Source: Piscicola geometra (Eukaryota; Annelida; Clitellata; Hirudinida; Piscicolidae). From it: a DNA stretch of 64,000 nucleotides. Numbering within the stretch: the first letter of the stretch is position 1; each line of letters starts with the position of its first letter. This document shows, piece by piece, positions 24,901 through 50,300 of this stretch. Under the pieces are notes generated by a model. It worked only from the letters and a program-made list of their open reading frames with translations. It had not been told where the DNA came from and searched no databases. The translations under genes were made by a program, and so were the position numbers. The stretch spans positions 14,570,583-14,634,582 of the forward strand of contig OX030955.1 in NCBI GenBank assembly GCA_943735955.1. The letters run 5' to 3'.

Positions 24901-26512
24901 GAGACGACTTAAGTGACAGATGTTTCGACATCCGCTGTAGTAGGACAAAATCGACAATGTCGGTTTCCGCTGTAGGAGTCCCCCAAGGTTCAGTCCTTGG
25001 TCCTTTACTGTTCTCGTTGTACACTGAAGATTTGGAAAGAATAGCAGCTAAACATGGGCTTGCTTTCATCAGTATACTGATGACACCCAGATTTACGGTC
25101 ATTGCATTAAAGATCATCTAGCTGATCGGCAAGAAAGGTTGTCATCATGCATTGATGAAATTGCTGCTTGGATGGGTGCCAATCAACTGAAACTTAACTC
25201 CAGCAAAACTGAAGTTATCTGGCTCTCATCCCGTCGAAACTCTGTTCACACTCCCAAAGATCCAGTTCGCACTTGTCAGAACGAGATAATCCCTTCTGAA
25301 AGTGTCAGAAACCTAGGAGTTTATCTCGACAAAGACTTCACCATGACGACACACATCAACAAGATGACTTAAACCCGCTATATTGGAAGTTGGTACTTTT
25401 GATGAAAGCCCTCCCCTCCCCCCACACTCAAAAAACTAAATAGAAGATTTAGGCTTTAGCCTCAGCGTTTTCAAGTAAAAAGAAATCATTAGATAATTTA
25501 ATCTATTCAAATTTTACGATATTATAATAAAATACTATAAATATTTTTATTAAATATTTGTGCTGCCCACACTACACTGGGCTTAAGCAGTGGCATGAAT
25601 AAAGTTCTGCAATTGGTTGAAACGGATATAAGGATATATCAGGTTTTACAAAGTTTTATGGTGAAAATAAAAGTTTACTGAAAACATTCTAGTGTAGTTG
25701 GGCATGCACTTGACATGTGTCTTCAGCTTGTGGTTCCTGAGCTCAGCCAAACCCTGGAACCGATTCAATGAGTTTCTCCTCTACCTCGAGCAAAGGATGG
25801 TATCCAGTGGGCTGTTTACTTTAGAAAAAAAAGTTCGGATTTATCCAAGGCAACAACAATTCTTATTCACCACTTTAATGATCTCACTGAGTTCTCAAGC
25901 CAGAAACCCACAGATAAACAATCGCCTAGGCTATCTAGTCAGAGAAGTTATGGAGCCTCCCTATTTCAAGTTGTTCTGGGGGTGCCCATACAAAAATGTG
26001 ATGAGGTAAGGTATTTAGGATTAATGCTTGAAGGGGGAAAAGGGGGGATTTATCAATTTAGTGAAATTATGAAAAACGTTGGAAGCCTAACCGGCATGGT
26101 AAAATATGGAGCAAAAAGATTGATGAGTCGGTTTATTGTGGGCAGGGAAAGTAAGGATGATGTGTAGGAGGGATAGTTTGTCAGTAAGGCATAATGCAAT
26201 TGTGCACCGGAGATATGAGAAAGAGAATAGGAAGTGTGTTTGTGGGGAGAAAGAGAATGAGAGGCACGTTTTGCTGGAGTGTGGGTTGTATGAAGAGTGG
26301 AGAGAAGAGTGGTTGACGGCTTGGAAAAGGGAGAGTGGAGAAGAGGACCCGATGGAAGGGGTCCTTGGTTACCAAAAGGAGGATCGAGCGTGGAAGAGAT
26401 GATGCTGAGATTTGTGGGTGCGATTTGAGGCAGAGGGAGAGGACAAAAAAATAGTGTCGAGACAAAGGCACTATAAATACTAATACTATTACTACTACTA
26501 CTACTACTACTA

Positions 26513-26561
<49 letters not shown>

Positions 26562-27009
26562 CACTACTACTACTATTACTACTACTACTTCTACTACTAC
26601 TAAAATTCGATTTATGTATACTATACATTGTATAGGTTCTCATTACACTGTGATACTACAGTTAGCAAACTGTAATGATTACAGTTAGCAAACTGTAATG
26701 ATTACAGTTAGCAAACTGTAGTATCTGCCTAGTTTACAACTAATGGCTCAATTGTGAGAACCACGTGTTCTTTAAGCAAAAATCACATGACCAACCTTCG
26801 GGAACTTGGTTCAGATCAGTCTCCGAGGAGCACTTGTCACCCACTTGTTCGGTCAAGTGGATGATCAGAGCAGAGGATCTGTCCGATACAACGCAGATGG
26901 TACCTTCGATACGCAACTCTGCGATGTAGAAAGCCTCCTTCCTGCACAGCTCTGTGATTGCTTCGGAGAGAATGCAACGCAGAGCCTTCTTTCTTCCGCC
27001 ACCAGACAT
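18805..27009 (-). CDS. Six-finger C2H2 zinc-finger protein, Asn-rich, six exons (667 aa)
   Basis: Probable nuclear DNA-binding protein; I do not recognise an ortholog. Predicted exons: 27009-26796, 23921-23818, 23628-23526, 23318-23230, 20392-20270, 20175-18805. All introns are GT..AG, phases agree (1,0,1,0,0), and the sum is 668 codons with the TGA at 18807-18805. Exon 1 (MSGGGRKKALRCILSEAI..) has an N-terminal domain with ELRIEGTICVV. Fingers 1-3 occupy residues about 117-195: YNCPFCPKRYRFKHSLKDH, HQCKHCSLRFIHLSSLCAH, FMCDICHDVFATEQFLKQH. Residues 212-397 are rich in Asn runs. Fingers 4-6 (about 398-480) repeat the triad: FQCPHCDKSYNFKHTLKEH, NVCKHCGDSFIHLSSLCAH, FVCGICNEKLMNYQSLKQH. The third finger of each triad has H-x4-H. 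The C-terminal part is Asn/His/Gln-rich. It may be two fused duplicates. Introns 1 and 4 carry LINE and hAT insertions. The start is the first ATG; a TTTAG acceptor lies right before it, so a 5' UTR exon is possible. Confidence 0.88.
20176..20269 (-). repeat. GT-rich 94-bp intron of the zinc-finger gene
   Basis: The intron starts GTATGTGTGCCTGTG and is mostly GTGTGTGT with short breaks. It ends ATGATGCACACTCTAG. It joins finger 3 (exon 5) to the second, intronless half of the protein. Confidence 0.8.
20930..21545 (+). pseudogene. LINE endonuclease fragment, left part (split by an hAT element)
   Basis: The plus reading from about 21112 gives VVLNGDKKICFTNIYCPPTR, then IIAGDFNAHNPLWD, a WVDNNKLLVVNDGAPRS-type segment and a long tail. 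The GDFNAH..WD motif and ..L.VVN...PT are endonuclease motifs of non-LTR retrotransposons. It lies in intron 4 of the zinc-finger gene, opposite to its transcription. The reading breaks at about 21545 and related sequence resumes at 22873. The segment 20930-21060 looks like a LINE 3' tail with repeated TGTATTG. Confidence 0.75.
21546..22872 (+). mobile_element. hAT element with GGGACGGGAA-rich ends, copy 1
   Basis: Both ends carry degenerate CGGGAACGGGACGGG repeats. Near 22440-22600 the plus strand reads IPASSIPCERNLSTCGRLTS and then LTRVKSNKDLIELLKNND, an hAT dimerisation domain in which the usual S..P.ER.FS is SSIPCERNLS. It is homologous to the copy at 30899-32476. Its terminal repeats are eroded and no target duplication is clear. 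It sits inside a LINE endonuclease frame. Confidence 0.8.
22873..23165 (+). pseudogene. LINE fragment, right part after hAT insertion
   Basis: The sequence from TCCTACATCCAATCTGCACC onward continues the retroelement interrupted at 21545. A short reading TSNLHHHTDPICNAV follows a preceding NAIPGLDP on the left side. Stops are frequent. The assignment rests on continuity and on the less AT-rich composition. Confidence 0.45.
24130..25376 (+). pseudogene. CR1/Jockey-like LINE reverse transcriptase fragment
   Basis: The frame 24264-25121 contains VRAIQGLPNKQCSNDPVPTW, SYRPISNLRVLSKLMERLV, FQSAYRRHHSTETAITKVF, LLVLLDLSAAFDLVDYTTLL and GVPQGSVLGPLLFSLY. These are reverse transcriptase motifs 1-4 in order. 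A frameshift precedes the catalytic box, which is read in another frame as QYTDDTQIYG. The next frame has MGANQLKLNSSKTEVIW and NLGVYLDKDFTMTTHI. It lies in intron 1 of the zinc-finger gene, antisense to it. It is broken by at least one frameshift. Confidence 0.92.
25376..25985. repeat. Dispersed repeat C, copy 1
   Basis: It contains GGAAGTTGGTACTTTTGATG, GCCCACACTACACTGGGCTT, GGTTGAAACGGATATAAGG and ATGCACTTGACATGTGTCTT. The same sequence order occurs at 38690-40110 (interrupted by an hAT element), and part of it is inverted at 51310-51600. It has no coding motif; it may be an LTR or non-autonomous element. Confidence 0.7.
25985..26470 (+). pseudogene. Non-LTR retrotransposon C-terminal fragment with zinc knuckle
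   Basis: The plus frames read VRYLGLMLEGGKGG, then SLSVRHNAIVHRRYEKENRK followed by CVCGEKENERHVLLECGLYE. The CxC..E...H.LLEC..Y pattern is the cysteine-histidine motif after the reverse transcriptase in several non-LTR clades. Frameshifts separate the parts. Confidence 0.7.
26486..26603. repeat. (TAC)n microsatellite
   Basis: About 38 units of ACT/TAC with a few ACC, ATT and CTT changes. Confidence 0.95.
26645..26722. repeat. 23-bp palindromic tandem repeat, three copies
   Basis: The unit ATTACAGTTAGCAAACTGTA is itself an inverted repeat (TACAGTT..AACTGTA). It occurs three times separated by ATG. It lies about 70 bp downstream (minus strand) of exon 1 of the zinc-finger gene. Confidence 0.85.
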
Positions 27010-27557
27010 AACTAAATGGTGCTTTAGAGAAAGATTTGAAACAGTAACATAAATAAATCCAATGTATTTATTAACAAAGTGTTAACCAGTTTTGATTTTG
27101 AAACTATTTAAACAAAGCACAAAAACAAAGAAAATGCTTATTGCATACGGCAATTAAAAGCGAGAAAGATATTACTAACATAAGAAACTTTTAGTAGGTT
27201 ATCATAATTTTTTAACTCAGAATATTTATTATTTTCTGTCAAAAATGAATATATTAAAACATTATATTCGCATTATTATTAATACTGAATTGAAAATGAC
27301 AATTCTTCTATCTTTAATCAAATATTAATTATTTAAGCTAAGGTTTATGCTTATACAGTTATAGTAATATATTTGAAGACTATATATATATGGAAATCAT
27401 CAAAAAATTATAATTCAACTTTTTTTCAAAGTTATCCTCAGTCTGAACCATCTGTTTGAAGATAAAATATATATAATATAATATAAATATAACTTATATT
27501 TATAGTTTTTATTATTTTGTCAAAGAAACGTTATTATTTAAATATTTGAAACTTAGG
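27010..27557. promoter_or_regulatory. Shared upstream region of two head-to-head genes (inferred)
   Basis: This 548-bp AT-rich interval separates the ATG of the zinc-finger gene (minus, 27009) from the first ATG of a small plus-strand gene (27558). Divergent starts so close suggest a shared or bidirectional promoter. No specific transcription-factor site was identified. Confidence 0.3.
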
Positions 27558-29933
27558 ATGACTGAATTGGGACTAACTTTGTTGGGATACCAGAACCCGT
27601 TTCGTGAATATTCAAAAAAGCCCAATAAAGGAGTATCCTATTTATTTAGTTCAGGCTTGTACAGAAATGAGGATTACATACGCCATTACGACTTTTCAAA
27701 GCTTCCACTCTTGTTCCACAACGTGCGACCTGACAGCAAGGGTGCTCCACTGACTTCCTCCAAAGAGTTTGCCCGCAGGAAGAAACAGCACGCTATTGAA
27801 ATAGGTAAGCACATTTTGCCATTCTGAAATGCTCTTATTCTGTGCCAAATACTCGATTCATTTCATTCAAACACGAATATGGGTTACGTGATAATCATTG
27901 GCAAGATGAAAACACTGAAAAAAGTATTAAATGATACTTTTAAAAATATTTTACATGGTTAAACAAATCATGCCATTGTTCTTACATTTTGAAAACAAAA
28001 AATAAATTTTAATATCATGAAAAAAGGATGAAATCTAGACATCCTTAATTATCTATAGTTTACAGCATTAATTCTTTGCGGTAATTTCTTAAATTATAAT
28101 AATTTATAATAATTAAGCAGTACAAAATCTCCAATATTATAATCATTTATTTTTGCAAATTATGAAAACGAGTCAAGATGACAAGCATGTCTTCCTACCC
28201 TGACCATCTTGCCCCGAACTGCCTAGCTACAACGATTTATGTCAATAGGAAGTATTATGAATAAACTACCAATAATATAATTTTTTTCAAATGAAACATT
28301 TTACTTTTTTCTGCAGCAGAGTTTATTTAAACGAAAACAAAACAGTGATTTCAGCGTTTGCAAACTATTATTTAAGGAAAGGGGGGTAGGAGAGCCATTA
28401 GTGATCGTTTCATACTCTTAACTAGTGACAAACTGGAAATATTAGACATTCGTCATCTTGCCCCGGTCTCCCCTACTAGCAAAAACAAAGATAACCACGC
28501 TCAAACTCATCGTAAGTCAACCACAACACAATCGACCATACAACGTTTTGAATCCAAGTCTATCAGCAGCTTTCGACAGTTTGCGACAGAAATTGCAGCC
28601 TAACCCTTGAAGCCTCCTCTGAACAACGACATGATCTTCTGCAGAGTTCCATATGTAAGGACTCTTTTGAAGGAATCCTTGAGGTAGTTCTAATGCTGTG
28701 AAAAGGTTCTTTGTGTGTTCTGTCACAAAGGCCGACAACCTTTATTCGAGTAGAGCAGGATGTAAGGCAAGGCGACGAGGATGACCTGCTGTGCTTTTGT
28801 TAAGAGTGAGTGATGGCACTTCTTGTGCAGTCGGCTTGAATGTTCATCAGAAAGAGACTGTTTGAGACAGTAGATGATCTTGGCCACCCATCCATCGAGT
28901 TCTGTGGAACGATTCAGAAGAACAAATGTCAGCCTTGACTTCTGCTCCAAGAACAGAAACGACGTCTGGGATGCAGACTGTCTGTCCAGTTCCATTGGAG
29001 GATTTTGGGACGCCTAACATTCTCATTCTACAAGTCGATTGACTATATTCTTCAAATTAAAGTGGACAACGTCTCAATGAACTGTCAATGAGCAGCCTGG
29101 ATTGAAAGATGCTCTGATTTTCTAAGTTGTTTTTCCTGTTGTTGTCTGATTTTAATAATTTATTCTTTGTTTAGGATTGAAGGGGTTTGTTCAAGAGATT
29201 CGGCTGCTGCTGCAATAACTTATGTGCATTTCTGTCGCTAGCTTACTTGAGTCCAAAATCATATAGCTACATGTCATGGAATATAGAATAATTCATAATA
29301 AAATGACTTGAATAAACGAAATAATTTTTTCTTAGTTTTCTAAAATCTTGAGTTTTCCGACGATCTAATTATTGAAACCCAATGCATGCGTGCATTGTCT
29401 TTAGACATAATTATAATAACAAAACGTCTCAGCCTGTTGCGCGACCTGTAAATATTATTTTATTCTATGAAATTTGTCTCAGTTAGTTTCAAGCCTAAAA
29501 GAAACAAAAAAAGAATTTGAGACATTAAAGTTTTTGATAACTATTTTTCAAATAGTTTAGATTGGCACCACCCTAGTCACTACCAGCGTAATCTGATTGA
29601 ATGCAGTCACTTCGAAAAGCCGTTGGTCTGTCGAGCGTCTTTTCCTTCTTTTTATTTGCATTCATATTCACAATAAAAGTGAGGTGGACACTATGATTGT
29701 TATAATACGCCATTTGTATTCGGTTGGATGGTAAAACAGGCTATTCGTTAAAATGTTCTTCAAATATGAACGGCAGACAACTTCCGGACGCAAATGACTG
29801 AGAGTGCACAGAGCTTCAGGGATCTGAGCCAGATAATGAAGAGTCCCTGCTACAGATGGGCACTGAATCAGCAGCAAACCAAGAGAGGAGCGTGAAGGCA
29901 TTAAAAGTGACCAGTGTGGAAACTGTTAGTTGA
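27558..29933 (+). CDS. Small unrecognised protein gene, two putative exons
   Basis: Exon 1 runs from the ATG at 27558 to about 27804. It encodes MTELGLTLLGYQNPFREYSK, then GVSYLFSSGLYRNEDYIRHY, and near its end GAPLTSSKEFARRKKQHAIE. It stops at a strong donor ATAG|GTAAGC in phase 1. The composition (Y, F, R, K, short motifs) is reminiscent of small ciliary microtubule-associated proteins, but I could not match a family. A plausible last exon is 29812-29933: the acceptor CACAG at 29811 and the phase fit, giving ELQGSEPDNEESLLQMGTES and further polar residues to a TGA. Other exons may lie between. Exon 1 is moderately certain, the last exon weak. Confidence 0.4.
27835..29805. other. Intron or intergenic region, includes dispersed repeat copy 2
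   Basis: 28165-28475 is the second copy of the repeat at 5860-6550. From 28510 to 29000 there are two open frames on the minus strand (such as LTKAQQVILVALPYILLYSN) without recognised motifs. The rest is AT-rich with nothing identifiable. Confidence 0.35.
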
Positions 29934-30181
29934 AAAGACAAAAAGTTAAAGGTTTCATTTCTAAGTTGTTTGTTTGAATATTCCAGTTGATTGTTGTTTT
30001 TGCGTTTTCAAATTTACCAACGAGTAAACAATCAAAAACTAGTATTTGTGTTCCAAAAAGAAAAACTCTAATGCTGAACAAAATTCAATGTTTGAAGGCA
30101 GATTAAAGGCATGAGTGTTTCCTACAAAAGTGGAATACAATCTTAGGAAGCAGTCTTGGATAGAAAAGATAAACAAATATG

Positions 30182-30362
30182 CGTATTTATAATGCACCAG
30201 GGCACGCAAATGAGGCGCCACTCACACGACATAAGTCGTGAAACACCGCATCATATACACTAGGTATATGATAGCTCACGGTTGGCTGAACAGCGATTCG
30301 AACTGGCGACCTTTAAGTTGCTTGTCCAACGATTTACAATCAAAGCCCACCCGCACGCCAAT
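30182..30362 (-). mobile_element. tRNA-derived SINE, family A, copy 2
   Basis: Same body as the 3.9-kb copy. On the minus strand the B box is clearer, with AGTTCGAATCGCT. It carries the ACGACTTATGTCGTG palindrome and the CATATACCTAGTGTATATGATG body. Confidence 0.8.
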
Positions 30363-30603
30363 AATTAACGACAGTGAAGGAAATCAGACGTCTGCAAGCA
30401 AGTTATAGGATCTTTAGAATGGTTTTTTAAAGTAGGGCATTGTAACTGAAAATAAGAAAAAGACAAATATACTATCATAAAAATGCGTTTTTGGACACAA
30501 TTCAGTTAACGCTATGCCCATTTAAAAAGGTTAAAGAAAACAATCGTGGCGAAAGTCTATTGTATGCGAATGAAGTGTTTTAGTTTATGCACCAGCATTC
30601 AAT

Positions 30604-44833
<14,230 letters not shown>

Positions 44834-44835
44834 CT

Positions 44836-45545
<710 letters not shown>

Positions 45546-45624
45546 TATGTTTTTTTTTATAGTCTATATTGTTCACAGCTTGACAGACGCAGGCCATGTT
45601 ACAATGGTTCTAGGAACAATGGTT

Positions 45625-45797
45625 CTTATGCGCCAAAGACGCCACTCCACACACGACGTACACATCTTTCAATGCATACGTCGCAAACACCGCATCATAT
45701 ACACTAGGTGTATGATAGTTCACGGTTGCTTCCAAGGATTCAAACAGGCGACCTTTAAGTTGCAAGTCCGACGTCTACCATCTAAGCCATCCCCGTG
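45625..45797 (-). mobile_element. tRNA-derived SINE, family A, copy 3, inside the GT array
   Basis: Carries AACACCGCATCATATACACTA and GGCGACCTTTAAGTTGCAAG as in the other copies. The A-box portion is diverged. GT-array sequence lies on both sides (44836-45545 and 45797-46138), so the SINE probably inserted near or into the array. Confidence 0.75.
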
Positions 45798-46138
45798 TGT
45801 AAGTGTGTATGTGCGTGTGTGTGTATGTTTGTGCGTGCGTGAGTGTGTGTGTGCGAGTGTATGTGTGTGTGTTTGTGTGTGTTTTTGTGAATGTGTAAGT
45901 GTGTATAAAGTGTGTGTGTGTGTGTGCGTGTGTGTGTTAGTGTGTGTGTGTATGTGTAAATGTGTATGTAAGTGTGTTTGTGTGTATGTTTGTGTGTGTG
46001 TGTGTATGTTTGTGTGTGTGTGTGCGTGTGTGTGTATGTGTGTGTGCTTTTATGTGTGTGTATGTTTGTGTGTGTGTGTGTGTATGTGTGTGTTTGTGCG
46101 TGCGTGTGTGTGTGTGTTTGTGTGTGTGTATGTGTGTG
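45797..46138. repeat. (GT)n array, second part
   Basis: Degenerate GTGTGT with the same higher-order pattern (GTGTATAAAGTGTGTG, TGTAAGTGTGTATG) as 45180-45330, suggesting a duplication of the array. Confidence 0.9.
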
Positions 46139-46383
46139 ACATTCAAGGGTGGACTAATGAATCTTTAAGATCGTTTGTGTTCAACTTTTTTTTAGCATTT
46201 TGACACATTCATATCGTCAACTGATGTAAATCAATGATTTTAACAAAAAAATCTTTTTTCTGACAATTCATGGTTTTGTTGATTGGCATGGAGAAGAGAT
46301 TGGTCTAATTGATAGAAGATCTGGGTTGTCATTCATCTGGCATTGTTTAAAGCGCTTCCCAAATAATAGTCTTTAAAATATTA

Positions 46384-46600
46384 CCAGATGGGTGTAGATA
46401 ATATGCGAAAAGCGAAACGGCGAAAATTAACGTGGTTAAAAAGCGAAATATCTCTACTTCCCATTCTTTAAATTTCCATTTAAATGTTTAGAGTAAGGGT
46501 TAGTGCTAGAATCAGATAATTTTCCAAAATTTTTTGCAAAATATTTGCTTTTTAGCCACGTTAACTTTCGCCTTTTCGCAGTTTATCTACAGCCCTGAAA
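46384..46600. mobile_element. MITE-like element with about 60-bp inverted ends
   Basis: The left end GGGTGTAGATAATATGCGAA and the inverted right end GGGCTGTAGATAAACTGCGA continue as matching GCGAAA..AATTAACGTGG..TAAAAAGC for about 60 bp. The centre is about 90 bp. No target duplication is clear. The sequence could form a long hairpin. Confidence 0.75.
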
Positions 46601-47365
46601 GATGCATTCTCTGTAGACCTTCAAAAGTATGCATGTGTCAAATGTTTGCTTCGCTGATTTGTTTGTAGGTAACAATCGAAATAAATGGTCTGACAAAATG
46701 GCGTGCATGGATCCACTAATTGTCCTTTAGCAGCTTGCATCAATTAGCAATGTAAATTATTAAATCTCGCATTAAGTTTTAGCCACAGATTAATTTGAAT
46801 GGTCTGGAAGAAGCAGATAGTTTTCGTGGAATTTTATTGCTGAAGTCTTTGAATTTGTGAAAATAACTCAAAAATTGTGAAAACAGTTTGAAGAAGAAGA
46901 AGCAAAGCTTGCCTTGTGTGAGATTTAGACATACTGCCACTTGTACAAGTAATGAATGCCTTAAATACTCCTGGAACAGTAGGCATACATAATTAACTTT
47001 TTTAAACTTCTAAAACATATAAACATTAGCAACAACAAAAAGACTGGCGAGAGATCAAGTTATGAAGGATCTGTTTATATAAACCGGGCAAATGCATGCA
47101 GTTTAAGCGTGAGAAAATATGTCTAGTTTGAATGCGTGAGTAATAGCTGAATACCCGGCATCGCCGATAAGCTTTATTCAATTCCACATTGTTTAAATTA
47201 TTTTAAAACATTGAGTTTAAACATTTATGTTTACTTACAAAAATAACTAATTTTTTGAAAGTTTATAAATCTAAATAGGATCGATCTAAATAGGATCAAT
47301 CTAAATAGGATCAATCTAAATAGGATCAATCTAAATTTCTGTGCATGTCTCAGTCAAAGATCAAA
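46600..47365. other. No gene recognised; short 15-bp tandem repeat
   Basis: At 47270-47335 the unit CTAAATAGGATCAAT repeats about four times. The missing first exon of RBPJ was sought here on the minus strand and not found. Confidence 0.5.
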
Positions 47366-47367
47366 TC

Positions 47368-50300
47368 AATAGTCAATCAGATGTATTTATATAGCGCTTT
47401 GATAATTTCAAAAACGCATTAAAAAAAAGTTATTTAAGAATTCACGAGTTTCAGACAGGAATTCAGTCAGTCTGGAACACCGTTGGGCGCCACAAAAAAA
47501 TGATTACTCAATCATTTCAATTCCACGCATAGTCGAAAATTGGTTGATGTTGCGAAGTGCAGGTGGAAGAGCATTCCAAGTTGTTGGAGCTGCGTGACGG
47601 AATGCTCTTTTTGAGATGTTGTTTGTAGTGGATTCTTGGTTGAGGAGAAGAGATGAAGATGAACGCAGTTGTTTGTTTTATGTTTTTTGGTTATGAGTTT
47701 GCTGAGATATGAAGGTATTGAAGAATTTTGAATGTAGTGATGGCTATTTTGAAGGATATTCGAAAATCTATAGGAAACCAGTGAAGTTTTATGAGATTAT
47801 CATTTGATGACTGAACAAGGTGATGGCCTGGGTAATGACATTTGAGTTTGATTCTAGCAGCCTTGTTTAAAACTGACTGTAGACGATTTCTTTCTTGATT
47901 GGTGATATTATATAATAGCGAGTTACAGTAGTCAAGTCTGCTTAGTATTAGACATCGGGAAAGTGAGGCGGAGAGATCAGTAGTAATGAATGGGCGTATG
48001 TGTTTGATTGCTTTGAGATGATAGTGTGATGATTGGATGATAGATGTGATGTGGTTTATGAAAATGAGTTTGCTATCAAGGGTGACTCCGAGTATTTTGA
48101 GAGTGTTATTGATGGGGATGTTATTTGAGTTGATGTCGACAGATGATATGGTATTTAAACTATTTAATTGATAAGGGGTGCCTAGTTTTATTATTTCTGA
48201 TTTAGTGGTGATGAACTGGAGATAGTTATTAAGGAACCAAGTTTCCATGGTTTTTATGCAAGATGTGAGGTTACTAGTAGCTTGGTTAGATGTATTAGAT
48301 GTGATGAATTGAAGAAGTTGTATATCATCATCATATTTATGGTAGATTATATTGAATTGGTTGACTATATTTGAGATAGGTGAGATGAATGTGGTGAAAA
48401 GAAGCGGTCCAAGAACAGAGCCTTGAGGAACGCCGTGTTGTATATAGGTTGGTGATGAGATGTGTGTGCCTAATTTAACTTGATAATGTCTATTTTCTAA
48501 ATATGATGACAGCCAGTTTAAAGCTGTTCCATCAACTCGAAATTCTTAATGAAGTCTGTTTATGGAATGGCTGATGGTGTCGAAGGCTGCTGATAGGTCG
48601 AGTGATGCGAGAAGGGTGGTATTTTTTGAGTCACATCCGTTGAAAATGTGGTCAGTTAGATGGAGTAGGGCTGTTTCTGTAGAGTGGTAGGGTCTGTAGG
48701 CTGATTGATGACTGGGATAGTTTGGATTGGAGGGGATATGAGGTTGTAGTTGTTTTAATACGACCCTTTCCATAATTTTTGATATGGTGGACAGGTTGGA
48801 AATAGGTCGATAATTTGCTGGATTGGTTGTGTCAAGATTGGCTTTTTTAAATATTGGTGTAATTTGGGCTGCTTTGAAAGTAGATGGAAAACATCCTTCG
48901 TGGAAAGATAAGTTGACGAGCTGTGAGATGGCTTTTGACAATATTGAGCTACATTGTCTTATAACTTGGTGAGGAAAATGATCTATGGGCGATGTCTTCG
49001 TGCATGTAGCATGAATAATTTGTAATATATCTTCAGGTGTTGTTGGTTTGAAGTTAGATATGGGGTCAGTGATGTTTTTTCTATGAGTTTGTGTAAACTG
49101 TTCGTATTGTGACTGTGATAGGAGATGATCAATGTTCTTGTGAATATTTTTTATTTTGCTGCTGAAAAAGTTGTTGAAGATGGAAGCCATGTTTGTATTG
49201 CTTGAGTTGTTGGATGGATCATTTTTTTGCCTGTGTAATAGTTTATTTAGATTGTGCCATAGAGTACGTGGGTTATTGGATGAATCTATTTCCGTTTTGA
49301 TTTGTTCTATTCTTGATTTGATAATTGCTTCTCTTGTTGATGCTTTAGCTTTATTATATAGTTGTTTATTAAAAGAGGAAGGATCTTTGAAATCAGTTTT
49401 CTCAGCTTTCCTTTTGTGTCTTTTAGTTCTTATTGCCTCCAGTGAAATTTTGTGGCGATTTTGGTGTGATCGTCGTATGACTTTTGTTTGTAGTGGCGCA
49501 TACTTATCTAATAGTTTGAGGATGAAATTGTTTATTTGTTCGACGTATTGGTCTGTAGTGCAACTCTTGCTGTCTAATATAGAAGAGGATTTGAGGTCAA
49601 TATTGAAATTAGTCCAGTCTATCTTTTTGATCCTACGGTAGTTGATTGTGGTGCTAATGGGAATTGGCTTTGTTAAAGACAGCGTTGATGAAATGAGATG
49701 ATGATCGGAAAATAATGTTGGATGTGTTGAATGTTTAGTGATGAAACTGGATGCGTTGTTACTGTTATGAGTAAGTCGAGGGTGTTGCCATTTTCATGAG
49801 TTGGGACATTAATGTGCTGATAGAGGTTGAAATCATCAATGATGTTTTAAAGCTTTTCATTAATTATTGTAGAAGAATTAGAAGTCTGGTTAGCAGCTGC
49901 CATCTTGGCAGCCGCTTTAACCGTTTGATGATTTTGTTAAATAGTTTGTCTTCTTATCTAATAATTTAGTTTTTTTTATTTCAAATAATTATAGTAATTA
50001 TAATTTATATCTTTTCTTATTTTCTGGTTTTAAATTTATCTTGCTCTCGGAATTAAAATCTTCAACCAATAACTGTCTAACGGACTACAATAAAAACTTA
50101 TTTTAAAAGGAAGAAGTGCCAAGGCCTCAAATTGAGCACTAATGCACAGTTTGCAAGAACCCACTGGCTACCTACTTCACAAGGCAGATGAGCTCTGCAG
50201 ATGAAGGACAGACTGTCAGAACGAATCTTCTACACATGACTACGTATTAGACAATTATTACCTTACTTAGATTACCCTTCTTTAAAGATGTCCATATATT

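Noticed and set aside
28510..29000. Two minus-strand frames that might form a gene
   Set aside because: No family motif, no convincing splice pair, and part of the adjoining sequence is a dispersed repeat. Left unassigned.
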